64,000 nucleotides of DNA, taken from Clostridiales bacterium (GTDB lineage: Bacteria > Bacillota > Clostridia > Christensenellales > DTU072). The DNA lies in the NCBI GenBank assembly GCA_012838805.1, contig DUON01000019.1, forward strand, positions 147,254 to 211,253. Direction: 5' to 3'. This document shows positions 45,955-54,905 of the stretch, piece after piece. Position numbers and translations under genes: made by a program. Each line of letters opens with the position of its first letter. Within the stretch, counting starts at the first letter, position 1. Under the pieces are notes generated by a model. It was not told where the DNA came from and searched no databases. It worked only from the letters and a program-made list of their open reading frames with translations.

Positions 45955-47072
45955 AAAAAACCGTAAACAATCCAAAACTATTAGGCAAAAGCAACAAGGC
46001 GGTTATTCTAAAAACGCTTTATTCTCTTGGTCCGATGTCCAGAAAGGCGCTTGCTGAGGAATGCAAACTGACCAAGGCGGGCGTGTCCATGATTATTAAA
46101 AATATGCTTGAGGACCAGACGGTCTTGGAGAAAGGCAAGGCGGAGAGTACGGGGCGTGGGCAAAAGGAGACTTTGATTGATATAAATTATGAAAAATTTC
46201 TTGCTGCGAGCGTCAATATCGAAAGCGACAAGCTACATTTCGCGCTGTGCCGCCTTGACAATATCAAGAAAAAGCTTGTTTGTGATACCTCAATCTTATA
46301 TTCTGGGAGCCCAATTGCAAGGATTAGGAAGAGAATTAACGAAGTCATAAAGGGATATGAGGATAAGATACTTGGGCTTGGTATAGGCGTCGCGGGGTAT
46401 GTGGACGAGAGGGCGGGCATTGTTAAGACAAGCTATGGCTTGTTTAAGGAAAACTTTGAGTTAAAAAAAGAGCTTGAAAAGTTTTATGACTTCAAAATAG
46501 TGGTGACAAACAATGTTAAGGCACAAGCAATGGCGCTCATTGACGATGATAACACCAATTTTTTATACATTAAGCACAGTCCAGGGCTGGGGTGCTCCGT
46601 TGTGGAAAATTCAATTGTGCTTGACGGCGTCAACCAAACAGCGGGGGAACTTGGGCATATAATCATAGAGCCTGAGGGAGAGCTTTGCAGATGCGGAAAG
46701 AAGGGTTGTCTTGAAGCGTATATCGCCGAAAACAGAATAATAAACCATTACTACCAGAATAAATATGAGGTTTTGGATATTAAGGAAATCTATGACCTTT
46801 ATCAAAAAGACAAAGTTGTCACATGCAAATTGAACGATTGTATTCAGAAATTGTCCCTTGCTGTGAGCAACGCCTCCGCACTTATCGACCCTAAGAAAAT
46901 TGTGGTTATGGGCGGTATTTTCAATAATGAAAATCTATACCGCAAGTTCAAGTCTGAACTGAAAAAGCTCTATACGGATAAAAAAGTGGCAAGAGTGGAC
47001 AACGACGAAAAGATAAAATCCATAGCCGGCGGGCGCCTTATTCTAAAACGGCATTTGTTCGAGGTGAGATAG
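45951..47072 (+). CDS. ROK family transcriptional regulator
   Basis: 373 aa. N-terminal winged helix-turn-helix (residues ~17-70: ALAEECKLTKAGVSMIIKNM), then a ROK domain with the zinc motif CRCGKKGCLEAYIAE near residue 245 and GELGHIII near residue 228. The kinase motif DxGxT is not present at the expected spot (VNIESDKLHF), so it is a sensor-regulator rather than a sugar kinase. It probably binds the six palindromes at 43673-44031 and responds to a sugar or sugar phosphate. The order is adh, ROK (ATGA overlap), isomerase (0 bp gap), so it is transcribed with the enzymes. Confidence 0.9.
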   Translation: MKKTVNNPKLLGKSNKAVILKTLYSLGPMSRKALAEECKLTKAGVSMIIKNMLEDQTVLEKGKAESTGRGQKETLIDINYEKFLAASVNIESDKLHFALCRLDNIKKKLVCDTSILYSGSPIARIRKRINEVIKGYEDKILGLGIGVAGYVDERAGIVKTSYGLFKENFELKKELEKFYDFKIVVTNNVKAQAMALIDDDNTNFLYIKHSPGLGCSVVENSIVLDGVNQTAGELGHIIIEPEGELCRCGKKGCLEAYIAENRIINHYYQNKYEVLDIKEIYDLYQKDKVVTCKLNDCIQKLSLAVSNASALIDPKKIVVMGGIFNNENLYRKFKSELKKLYTDKKVARVDNDEKIKSIAGGRLILKRHLFEVR

Positions 47073-48368
47073 ATGAAAATTAAACTGGGTATAGTATGTC
47101 TTACAAGACAAACATTTGACTATCAGACAGCGGGGAAAATTTATCAAGATATAAGGGAAAAATTAGAAAGACGCCTTGACCTTAGCCTTGTCGCTGTTCC
47201 CGACACCATAGAAACCGCAACACAAGCCGAGCAGGCGGGAAAGATGTTTCATAGAGAACAAGTGGACTGCGTGGCGATAATAAGCGGTACCTTTCATTTA
47301 GGGCATTTAGTGCTTGAGATAAAAAAATGGTGCGATGCTCCGCTTTTATTGTGGGGACTGCCCGAGCTTCCCTATGACGGCGGAAAGATAAGGCTAAATT
47401 CTGTCTGTGGCGTAAACCTTAACGCCTCCAATCTTGTCAAAAGCGGAATAAATGACTTTGTATATCATATCGGAGAGGACATTGACGAAAACTTTTTAGA
47501 CGCCGTCCGAATAATAGCAGCTTTGAAAAGCGCTAAAATAGGGCTTTTGGGAAGTCATGCCCATGGTTTTTTTAATGTGGGAATGGACCAGCTCAAGGCA
47601 TATAAAAAGTTCGGTGTCGGTATTGAGCATTTTGAGCTTGAAGAAGTGTTCAAATATCCATTCTTAAATGAGGAAAAGGACCTTTTTCTAAAGCTGATAA
47701 AGGAAAATTTTGAGAATAAAGAGCATAAAAATGCGGAAAAAGTCGCCGAATTATCAGCGAAACTCAAGTTTTTTATGGATAATCATGCGCTTTCGGGTCT
47801 GGCTATCAGGTGTTGGCCGGAGTTTGCCGAAGGCTTTGGTATAGCTCCATGCGCTTCTATGTCTCTTGTTCAAAGCTTGGGATATATACTTGCTTGTGAG
47901 GGGGATATTGATTGTGCCATAACCATGATTGCTCATAAGGCTGTCGGGGCAGAAACGCCTTTTATGGCAGATATCAGTCAAGCAGACATAAAAGAAAATA
48001 CCGCTTTAATGTGGCATTGCGGAGTCGCACCCTGCAATTTGAAAGACTCCGAATGCACTTTAGATGACTATCACGCTGGCGGTAAAGGCATGACGGCGGG
48101 GTTTGTCCTTAAGAAAGGGTTTGTCGATATGACAAGGCTGGATTCAATAAGCGGAGAGTACCGACTTTTCCATGAAAGGGGAGAGGCAGTCCGAATGCCC
48201 AAGTTACTGACTGGTTCATACGCCAAAGTGAGATTTGAAAACAGCTTGAAAGATGTCTTGGACAAAGTAATTTATTCTGGGGTGGCGCACCATGTGTCTG
48301 TCGTCTATGGAGACTATACAAGGGCGTTTGAGATATTTTGCCGCCTAAAGGATATAAAAGTTCTGTAA
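47073..48368 (+). CDS. L-fucose/L-arabinose isomerase-like protein
   Basis: 431 aa. Sequence character (CWPEFAEGFGIAPCASMSL, then CEGDIDCAITMIAHKAVG near residue 276) resembles the fucose/arabinose isomerase-like family, whose members convert aldoses to ketoses using a metal ion; the Glu and Asp of the CEGD segment may be ligands. In Firmicutes sulfoquinovose loci an isomerase of this family makes sulfofructose. The substrate here is inferred from neighbours only. GAGGTGAG lies 3-10 nt before ATG 47073, which touches the ROK stop. Confidence 0.82.
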   Translation: MKIKLGIVCLTRQTFDYQTAGKIYQDIREKLERRLDLSLVAVPDTIETATQAEQAGKMFHREQVDCVAIISGTFHLGHLVLEIKKWCDAPLLLWGLPELPYDGGKIRLNSVCGVNLNASNLVKSGINDFVYHIGEDIDENFLDAVRIIAALKSAKIGLLGSHAHGFFNVGMDQLKAYKKFGVGIEHFELEEVFKYPFLNEEKDLFLKLIKENFENKEHKNAEKVAELSAKLKFFMDNHALSGLAIRCWPEFAEGFGIAPCASMSLVQSLGYILACEGDIDCAITMIAHKAVGAETPFMADISQADIKENTALMWHCGVAPCNLKDSECTLDDYHAGGKGMTAGFVLKKGFVDMTRLDSISGEYRLFHERGEAVRMPKLLTGSYAKVRFENSLKDVLDKVIYSGVAHHVSVVYGDYTRAFEIFCRLKDIKVL

Positions 48369-48463
48369 AGGACACTTTATGAGAAATTTGCACTTTTGGA
48401 ATTTTGAACATTGTGCTGATAATTGTAGGGGAGAAAAAGGGTATTAAAATTTAGGAGGCGCTT

Positions 48464-50443
48464 ATGCGAATAGTTGAAAAAGACGGCTTAATAGTTTCTT
48501 TCAAAGATAAAATAGTAATAAACCATATCCATGAAAAGCCTTTTGCTTGCCTTGTTGACTGGGATTTAAGGTATAAGAGCAATCATGGCAATTTTAAGGT
48601 TAAGGAGAAAACCAAAGATAGCATTCCACTTATAGAATATAAGATACTCTTGAGTCAAAAAAACAGCGTAAAGGTCCGCTTTTTTAATGACGATATTTCG
48701 CTTGATGTGTCCATTAGCGTAAAAGGGGATATTTTATCTCTTGAATTTGACAGCTTAAAAAAGGGTGCTTGGCGTTTTTGTCTGCCCTCAAATGGAGCTG
48801 AAGGCGTCTTTGGGGGCGGGGAACAGTACAGAAAACTTAACCTGAAGGGCGAAAAAGTAGTAAACTTTGTGTCCGAGCATATCACCGTAAAACCCATTGT
48901 GCAAAAGACCTTGTTTTCCTTTGTCAAATATAAGGAGAAAGAACACAGCGACATTCAAACCTATTCCCCCATGACATCTTTTGTGTTTGACAAGCTCTTT
49001 GCTGTTCGGTTTGATACGGACGGATACGCTGTGAGCGACTTCACCAATGAAGATTTTTATTTTTCCTTTGAAGAGCTTCCCCGTAAAATGTCTTTTGTGG
49101 CTGAAAATACTTTTTCTAAGATAGGCGAAAGGTTCGCCCAAATCATACCCAACAGGCAGTATCTGCCCGATTGGTGTTATGACGGAATGATATTGGGAGT
49201 GCAAGGCGGTATCCAAAGGGCGAAAGAAAAGGCTTTCTCTATGATGCAAAAAGGTGCAAAGATATGCGGAATATGGTGTCAGGACTGGTCGGGGAAGAAG
49301 ATAACCGCTGTGGGAAGCCAAGTGTATTGGAACTGGCAAGCTGACGAGAACACATATCCCAATTTGAAAGAGAATATCAAGGAGCTTAAAGAAAAGGGGG
49401 TCAGATTCCTTGCTTATATAAATCCCTATCTTATAGCCGACGGAAAGATGTATGAATACTGTAAGGATAAAGGTTATCTTATAAAAAATAAAAAAGGCGG
49501 AGTGTATCATATCAAAAGCACGACCTTTTCCGCAGGGATGATGGATTTGACCAATCCCGACATGGTCAAGTATCTTAAGGACACAATTATTAAAGAGAAT
49601 ATGCTGGATTTGGGCGTGGACGGATATATGGCAGATTTTGGGGAATATCTACCCTTGGACTGCGTTTTATATAACGGCGACCCTAAAAAAATGCATAACT
49701 TATGGCCGCTTTTGTGGGCAAAGATAAATAGAGAGGCTTTGGAAGAAGCCGGACGAACTGATGCTTTTTTCTTTACGCGTTCGGGGTATAACGGTGTGGA
49801 AGAGTATACCCCCATTATGTGGAACGGCGACCAGCATACCGATTTTTCAATGGACTATGGGCTGCCTTGCATTATTCCTGCAAGTTTTAATTTAGGTTTT
49901 TCGGGGCTTAATGTCGTTCACAGCGATATTGGCGGTTTTATATCTTTTAGAAAGTTAGCAAGAGATGAGGAGCTTTTTATAAGGTGGCTGGAAATAAATA
50001 CCTTTTCACCGCTTATGAGGACTCATGAAACCATTAGACCCGCCCATAATGTTCAATATGACACACCAGGAGTGGTTGAGCATACCGTAAAGCTTAGCTC
50101 ATTGCACGCCAAACTAAAGCCGTATATCAAAGAATGTATGCGAAAAGCGAATATGGGACAGATGATTATCATGCCTGATTTTTATCCATATAATGATTTC
50201 AAAAGACATAAAGATTTGTATTCCTATTTCTTTGGAGAGGATATCTTTGTGTGCGCCGCCATTCAAAAGGGGGCTTTCAAAAGGACGGTACATATCCCTG
50301 ACGGTGAGTGGATAAGGTTCTTGACGCGCGAAAAATATAAGAGCGGAACATATGAGCTTGAACATCCGCTTGGGATACCCTTTGCTTTTTATAGGGCGGA
50401 TAGTAGTATAGGCGAATTGTTGGGAGGTATTTATGAGAAATGA
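48464..50443 (+). CDS. GH31 glycosidase of the YihQ (sulfoquinovosidase) clade, variant substrate pocket
   Basis: 659 aa. The C-terminal domain closely resembles E. coli YihQ. The catalytic nucleophile segment is GYMADFGEYLP and the acid/base segment MWNGDQHTDFS. Using YihQ numbering recalled from memory, Q262 (GVQGG) and Q288 (CQDWSG) are kept, but R301 is Gln (GSQVYWNW, which keeps W304) and Y508 is Phe (HSDIGGF). R301, W304 and Y508 are the residues described as holding the sulfonate. The family member would cleave alpha-glycosides, but the substrate pocket differs, so sulfoquinovose is uncertain. GGAGG precedes ATG 48464. No signal peptide is seen, so cytoplasmic. Its 3' end overlaps the transporter. 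Confidence 0.88.
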   Translation: MRIVEKDGLIVSFKDKIVINHIHEKPFACLVDWDLRYKSNHGNFKVKEKTKDSIPLIEYKILLSQKNSVKVRFFNDDISLDVSISVKGDILSLEFDSLKKGAWRFCLPSNGAEGVFGGGEQYRKLNLKGEKVVNFVSEHITVKPIVQKTLFSFVKYKEKEHSDIQTYSPMTSFVFDKLFAVRFDTDGYAVSDFTNEDFYFSFEELPRKMSFVAENTFSKIGERFAQIIPNRQYLPDWCYDGMILGVQGGIQRAKEKAFSMMQKGAKICGIWCQDWSGKKITAVGSQVYWNWQADENTYPNLKENIKELKEKGVRFLAYINPYLIADGKMYEYCKDKGYLIKNKKGGVYHIKSTTFSAGMMDLTNPDMVKYLKDTIIKENMLDLGVDGYMADFGEYLPLDCVLYNGDPKKMHNLWPLLWAKINREALEEAGRTDAFFFTRSGYNGVEEYTPIMWNGDQHTDFSMDYGLPCIIPASFNLGFSGLNVVHSDIGGFISFRKLARDEELFIRWLEINTFSPLMRTHETIRPAHNVQYDTPGVVEHTVKLSSLHAKLKPYIKECMRKANMGQMIIMPDFYPYNDFKRHKDLYSYFFGEDIFVCAAIQKGAFKRTVHIPDGEWIRFLTREKYKSGTYELEHPLGIPFAFYRADSSIGELLGGIYEK

Positions 50444-51857
50444 AGATGTGCTGAAAAAGACAAGCGGTATAGGTTTTAAAGAGAAATTCGGGTATGCGCT
50501 TGGAGACGCCGCAAATGTATTTGTGTTCGGGCTTGTGGGGTCTCTTCTTCAAAAATACTATACCGATATGTTGCTTATTCCCGCCACTGCGATTACCGTT
50601 TTGTTTTTGGTAGCCAGACTATGGGACGCGATAAATGACCCAATATGGGGCAGAATTGTAGATACCTTAAAGCCTACAAAGGACGGGCGGTATAAAAAAT
50701 GGCTCGCACGCTTGGCAGTTCCGCTTGGGGTGAGCGCTGTATTGATGTTTGTAAAAATTCCAAATCTTACGCCTAATCAATATTTGATATACGCATATTT
50801 CACCTATATACTTTTTGGAATGCTGTATACTGGAACAAATATTCCATACGGCTCTATGGCATCAGTAATCACAACCGACGAAAAGGAGAGGTCTGCGCTT
50901 TCAATTTTCCGTTCGGTGGGATCGGCGCTGGGCGGCTTGCCCTCTATGCTTTTGGCAAGCCTTGTGTTCGTTACTGTTACGATTAATGGCGAAGAGACAA
51001 AGCAAATGGATTATACAAGGCTGATAGTCGGCGTATCTATAATCTCTTTTATGTCCATTGTGGCATATTTTTTAAGCTATAAATGGACCAAAGAAAGAGT
51101 AATCCCTCCGCCCAAACCCAAACCGCCAAAAGGTGAAAGCCTTAGGATAATAAAACAGCTTTTGACTAACAGACCTTTTATGGTGTTGTGTTTTTCGTCC
51201 ATGCTTTTGATAGCTGCTCAAATGTTTATGCAGAGCTTTTATCTGTACTTGTTCGACGACTATTTCTTGTCGCCAGAACTATATGTGCTTGTGACTGTAT
51301 GCACATATCTTCCTATGGGGATACTGATGTTTTTCACTTCAAAGCTGGTCGAGAGATTTGGCAAAAAAGAGGTCTGCGCTATGGGCATGCTCTTATCTGC
51401 TGTATCAAACTTTATATTGTTCTTTTTAAAAACCCAAAATCCCTATGTGTTCATAGCTTTGACCTTTGTGACGGGGACGGGAGCCGCATTTTTTGTTTTG
51501 CTGGTATGGGCGTTGGTAACCGATGTGATAGATTATGAACAGTGCAGAACTGGGCTGAAAGAAGACGCCACATGCTATTCTTTCTTTTCATTCACCAGAA
51601 AGTTAGGGCAGACTATCGCCGGTGTTTTGGCGACTCAGGCGCTTGTATGGATAGGTTATGAAGGCGACAAGGCTATACAAAGCGTATTCACCAAAACACA
51701 GATGTATTCTTGGGGCGCTCTTATACCAGCTATTCTATTTGCTGTTATGTTCGTATCCTTGTGGTTTTTCTATCCTTTATCAAAAAAGAGATTGGAAACA
51801 CTTCAGCACCAGAAAGCTGAGAAGTTAAAGGAAATTATTGAAAAAACTGAAAATTAA
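50433..51857 (+). CDS. Glycoside-pentoside-hexuronide (GPH) family sugar transporter
   Basis: 474 aa, 12 membrane segments expected. N-terminal GYALGDAANVFVFGLVGSLL and RLWDAINDPIWGRIVD (GPH motif) near residue 70. These Na+ or H+ symporters bring glycosides into the cell. It overlaps the glycosidase end by 11 bp and is the last gene of the locus, so it probably imports the glycoside cleaved by the GH31. GGAGG precedes ATG 50433. Confidence 0.92.
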   Translation: MRNEDVLKKTSGIGFKEKFGYALGDAANVFVFGLVGSLLQKYYTDMLLIPATAITVLFLVARLWDAINDPIWGRIVDTLKPTKDGRYKKWLARLAVPLGVSAVLMFVKIPNLTPNQYLIYAYFTYILFGMLYTGTNIPYGSMASVITTDEKERSALSIFRSVGSALGGLPSMLLASLVFVTVTINGEETKQMDYTRLIVGVSIISFMSIVAYFLSYKWTKERVIPPPKPKPPKGESLRIIKQLLTNRPFMVLCFSSMLLIAAQMFMQSFYLYLFDDYFLSPELYVLVTVCTYLPMGILMFFTSKLVERFGKKEVCAMGMLLSAVSNFILFFLKTQNPYVFIALTFVTGTGAAFFVLLVWALVTDVIDYEQCRTGLKEDATCYSFFSFTRKLGQTIAGVLATQALVWIGYEGDKAIQSVFTKTQMYSWGALIPAILFAVMFVSLWFFYPLSKKRLETLQHQKAEKLKEIIEKTEN

Positions 51858-51957
51858 ACATAGAATAATAAGGTGTTGAGTGGGAAAAGCATTTTTGCCT
51901 TTTTTTGGATATTGGTTTATACTATAATATGATAAGAGATAAAAAGGGATAGTATAA

Positions 51958-52548
51958 ATGACTACTGCTATTATTCTTAATGGGAAATGTCTTGACTTTG
52001 AGGTCAAAGACGACTATATCATTTGTGCGGATGGGGGTTATAGACTTCTGGGCAAAAAGCCCGACTGCGTGATAGGGGACTTTGACTCTTTGGCGGAAAT
52101 TCCCAAAGATGTCAAGGTACTAAAGCATTCCGCCGTTAAAAATCAGACCGACGGCGAAATATGCATAGAGTATGCAATAAGTCAAGGCTTTAAGGATATC
52201 AATATCTATGGGGCGCTTGACGGCAGACCCGACCATGTTTTGGGAAACTTGTCTCTTTTGAACTTGGCTTATAGGCTGGGCGTAAACGCTGTTATTAGAG
52301 ATAAAAATACATCAGTATATTACGCACGAGGGGTCTTTAATCTGAGCGTAGAAGAGGGGGATATCCTATCCGTGATTCCCTATGGCGGACCCGCTTTTGT
52401 TAAGAGTTCCAAGAATTTAATGTATCCTTTGTTTAACCTTGAGCTTTTGCCGCACCGCACAAGGGGCATCTCAAATATAGCTGCGGGAAAAGATATCAGC
52501 TTAGAGATATCCCGAGGCGGTGTGCTTGTTTTTCATATTTTTAAGTAA
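51958..52548 (+). CDS. thiN: Thiamine pyrophosphokinase
   Basis: 196 aa. Converts thiamine to TPP. ICADGGYRLLGKKPDCVIGD near residue 21 (DGG and GDFDS motifs) and YGALDGRPDHVLGNL near residue 85 match the family. TATAAT (51933 region) lies upstream without a strong -35. It overlaps the convergent thiT gene by 8 bp at the 3' ends (52541-52548). Thiamine uptake and activation are thus neighbours. Confidence 0.93.
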   Translation: MTTAIILNGKCLDFEVKDDYIICADGGYRLLGKKPDCVIGDFDSLAEIPKDVKVLKHSAVKNQTDGEICIEYAISQGFKDINIYGALDGRPDHVLGNLSLLNLAYRLGVNAVIRDKNTSVYYARGVFNLSVEEGDILSVIPYGGPAFVKSSKNLMYPLFNLELLPHRTRGISNIAAGKDISLEISRGGVLVFHIFK

Positions 52549-53620
52549 TCTGTACTTCTTGAAGCTGTTTTCTGAAAGCTTTTGAGGAAAGCATAATGCC
52601 TCCGGCGAATATGGCTATCGCCGCATCCACAAAAACGAATAAGTTATAGAAAAATCCCCATGCGACGGCGTTAAAGCCATCTGCGGCGTAAATGTCGAAT
52701 ATGATAATGCCCGTGATTACATGGCAGGCATATCTTAGTATGGCAATCAACACCCCGCCGGTAACAAACTGAAGGATAACTTTTTTCTTAAAAGCGGGAA
52801 AGTCTCTAAATATTCCTGCAAGCCCAATCATTGAAAACGCCAATGGATAGTCAAGCAGAAATTGTATGGGGTGCAATATCCACGGGTCTTGCAGTGCTTG
52901 CATAAGACCGTAGATAAAGCCCGCCAGCACGCCTTTTCTAATGCCGAACATATAAGAATAAAACATGATTGGCAGAATGCTTACGAATGTAATCGAGCCG
53001 CCTTGAGGCAAGCGGAAAAACCTTATATAGGACAGGGCGAAGCTCATAGCTATGCAAATCGCTGCGTATACAATGCTTTTTGTGTGGTTGTCAAGGGTGG
53101 ACTTTTTGCCGAAAACAAGCGTAAGGGAGACAAGTATACCTATCAAAATAAGAGTAGAGAAGATAAGGATAAGCTCATCTGCTAAGACAAATTCCGCTTG
53201 ATAGGTCTTTATAAGCTGATAGATAAGCATACCTATTAGATAAGCCCCAATCAGCAAAAAGGATATCTTGAGATATAGTTTCATATATCGCTTGTTTGTT
53301 AGTGATATAATTAATGCTCCTATAATAGCGGCAACTAACAGTGCGAATAGGGCGAATATAGGCCAAAAAACCTGAGCAGAAAATTCTCCGCTTTTCACCA
53401 TGTCGTCGAATAGCAAAAATGCCATAATCGCTATGACTCCTATGGAATAGCCCACGCCGACTCCTATGGCGTATTTATAAAAGTCCTTGATACGCTCTTT
53501 GTTATAAACCCATGTTAGGATACCAATAACGGCAATTAAGGCTACCAAACCAATGGTTAGGTAGAGAAGCACGGTTGCGCTTTTGTCAAAAACGGACAAT
53601 GATGAGAAACCACAAAACAT
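52541..53620 (-). CDS. thiT: Thiamine ECF transporter S component (ThiT) with extra N-terminal membrane domain
   Basis: 359 aa from ATG at 53620 with GAGGAGG 4 nt upstream; a longer frame to 53641 runs through the ribosome binding site. The C-terminal ~180 residues are ThiT-like: GGSITFVSILPIMFYSYMFG, then ILHPIQFLLDYPLAFSMIGL (thiamine-site region). The N-terminal ~180 residues add about five membrane segments with no ThiT counterpart. The energising EcfA/EcfT genes are not in the window. It is controlled by a TPP riboswitch and terminator upstream. Confidence 0.87.
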   Translation of the reverse strand: MFCGFSSLSVFDKSATVLLYLTIGLVALIAVIGILTWVYNKERIKDFYKYAIGVGVGYSIGVIAIMAFLLFDDMVKSGEFSAQVFWPIFALFALLVAAIIGALIISLTNKRYMKLYLKISFLLIGAYLIGMLIYQLIKTYQAEFVLADELILIFSTLILIGILVSLTLVFGKKSTLDNHTKSIVYAAICIAMSFALSYIRFFRLPQGGSITFVSILPIMFYSYMFGIRKGVLAGFIYGLMQALQDPWILHPIQFLLDYPLAFSMIGLAGIFRDFPAFKKKVILQFVTGGVLIAILRYACHVITGIIIFDIYAADGFNAVAWGFFYNLFVFVDAAIAIFAGGIMLSSKAFRKQLQEVQIT

Positions 53621-53660
53621 AATAACCTCCTCATTTGCCATGGGGAACTTATTGAGAGAT

Positions 53661-53696
53661 TAAAAAAGTCTTAAAAGAGATTACCTTTTAAGACTT
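53661..53696 (-). terminator. Riboswitch-controlled terminator before thiT
   Basis: On the minus strand AAGTCTTAAAA, a 9-nt loop, TTTTAAGACTT, then a TTTTTTA run. The perfect 11-bp stem lies between the TPP aptamer and the start codon, the usual layout for transcription attenuation. Confidence 0.92.
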
Positions 53697-53706
53697 GATG
53701 TACGAA

Positions 53707-53791
53707 ATTCGCTTTCCTTTCGTGAGTCTCAACTCAATCAAGTTCAAAGGGTATAATCTCAGACAGCTTTAGGCTGTCACCCCTAGCAAAT
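53707..53791 (-). promoter_or_regulatory. TPP riboswitch (THI element) of thiT
   Basis: On the minus strand the closing helix ATTTGCT/AGCGAAT is followed by CTAGGGGTG, CTGAGAT, ACCCTTTGAACTTGAT and GGAAAGCG, all conserved TPP-aptamer elements. It binds thiamine pyrophosphate and, with the following terminator, represses thiT when TPP is plentiful. Confidence 0.95.
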
Positions 53792-53812
53792 ATTATTTGA
53801 TATGATAGATAA

Positions 53813-53841
53813 ATTATAATAGGATAGAGGGGGTTTGTCAA
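53813..53841 (-). promoter_or_regulatory. Perfect-consensus promoter of the thiT riboswitch transcript
   Basis: On the minus strand TTGACA (53841-53836), 17-bp spacer, TATAAT (53818-53813). Confidence 0.85.
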
Positions 53842-54146
53842 ATATTTATGTGAGAAATCTAATAGGAATTTGCATTAACATGTTTCATCATGTCTCTTAG
53901 TTTAATATCTAGGTTATCTATTTTTGAATAAGTCTAAGACGCACAAATGTGTTTTTTTGCTTTCTTCATATAATTCCATATCTTTCCAATATGGTCTACA
54001 CCTTATTAGAATTCCTATTTTCTTTTGGAAAGTTATCTTTTATGTTTCTTTTTATCAAATAGAATCCTTCATCTTTTCTTACCATATCTGCACCTTTTTC
54101 ATGCAAAAGATATAATAGGTGTATTAGGATGTTGCTTTTTCTTATT
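53842..54146. other. Non-coding stretch between thiT promoter and tRNA-Ala
   Basis: AT-rich, about 300 bp. Open frames here lack ribosome binding sites and coding character. Nothing assignable seen. Confidence 0.5.
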
Positions 54147-54222
54147 TGGTGGAGATAAGGGGACTCGAACCCCTGACCTACGCGTTGCGAACGCGTCGCT
54201 CTACCAGCTGAGCCATATCCCC
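54147..54222 (-). tRNA. tRNA-Ala (anticodon CGC)
   Basis: 76 nt with encoded CCA. Acceptor GGGGATA pairs with TATCTCC, giving the G3:U70 pair that identifies tRNA-Ala. The anticodon loop is TTCGCAA, with CGC reading GCG. TTCGAGT T-loop and D-arm GCTC/GAGC are normal. Confidence 0.96.
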
Positions 54223-54627
54223 GTATATTAAGAATAGTATAGTGAGCATTAAAAAATATGTCAAACTTTTTTAAGGGCAAAATTATAAATTTCAGAATTA
54301 GGTGTAAAAAAATTTTGTAATTAAATATAGATAGAAAATCCATTTTATACATGTAATTATAATTATAAGACTTCTAAAGATGAAAAAGAATATAACAATC
54401 ATTGATATGAGAAAAATGGAATTATGCTTTTTGCGTCAAATCATGTAAGGTGGGATTATAAGAAAGAGTATTTTTATAATAGCGATAGCATTATTATAAA
54501 TTGAGGCGTATCAGAACGCCTTTTTGCAGGAGCTTGATATACAGAAAGTTGAGTAAATAAGGATAGGGGGGTGTCTTGAAAAGATGCCCCTTGAAAGTTT
54601 TTATCCAGAAAAGTTATTCAATTTTAC
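54223..54627. other. Non-coding region with orphan hairpins
   Basis: About 400 bp between two tRNA genes. AGGCGT (54504-54509), 6-nt loop, ACGCCT (54516-54521) and TTTT form a terminator-like hairpin with no gene before it. A second stem pairs GGGGTGTCTT with AAGATGCCCC (about 54566-54592). These could end or shape a small RNA, but no promoter-to-terminator unit is clear. Confidence 0.45.
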
Positions 54628-54656
54628 TTGCAAAAACGGCTATGCTTTGTTAGAAT
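54628..54656 (+). promoter_or_regulatory. Promoter of tRNA-Ser
   Basis: TTGCAA (54628-54633), 17-bp spacer, TAGAAT (54651-54656), 22 bp before the tRNA. Confidence 0.65.
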
Positions 54657-54678
54657 AAGATAGCTTTTAATCGGACGC

Positions 54679-54769
54679 GGAAAGATGACCGAGCGGCCGA
54701 AGGTGCACGACTGGAAATCGTGTGTACGGCAAAACCGTACCGAGGGTTCAAATCCCTCTCTTTCCGCCA
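54679..54769 (+). tRNA. tRNA-Ser (anticodon GGA)
   Basis: 91 nt with a long variable arm (GTACGGCAAAACCGTAC region) and encoded CCA. Acceptor GGAAAGA pairs with TCTTTCC, discriminator G. Anticodon loop CTGGAAA gives GGA, reading UCC/UCU. Confidence 0.96.
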
Positions 54770-54780
54770 AGTAGGGAATT

Positions 54781-54812
54781 AGGCTTTTTTGTAAGAAAAA
54801 AGCCTTTTTTCA
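54781..54812 (+). terminator. Terminator of tRNA-Ser
   Basis: AGGCTTTTTT, loop GTAAG, AAAAAAGCCT, then TTTTTT. Perfect 10-bp stem. Confidence 0.92.
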
Positions 54813-54842
54813 TACTACATCGTCCGCCATAAGAGAATATAT

Positions 54843-54905
54843 GTTTAGGGAAGATTTAGGGAAGATTTAGGGTGCTATTTTAGTGTACTATTTTAGGGTA
54901 TAGAT
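54843..54905 (+). repeat. Short tandem repeat with TTTAGGG core
   Basis: Two identical 11-bp units TTTAGGGAAGA (54844-54865) are followed by three related 12-14-bp units (TTTAGGGTGCTA, TTTTAGTGTACTA, TTTTAGGGTATAGA). The rest of the 54813-55141 gap before nadD shows nothing else. Probably simple slippage. Confidence 0.6.

Noticed and set aside
53924..54115. 63-aa plus-strand frame upstream of tRNA-Ala
   Set aside because: No ribosome binding site, AT-rich composition and no family likeness.
54843..54905. Telomere-type TTTAGGG repeat
   Set aside because: Only a few degenerate units in a bacterial intergenic region; chance resemblance.
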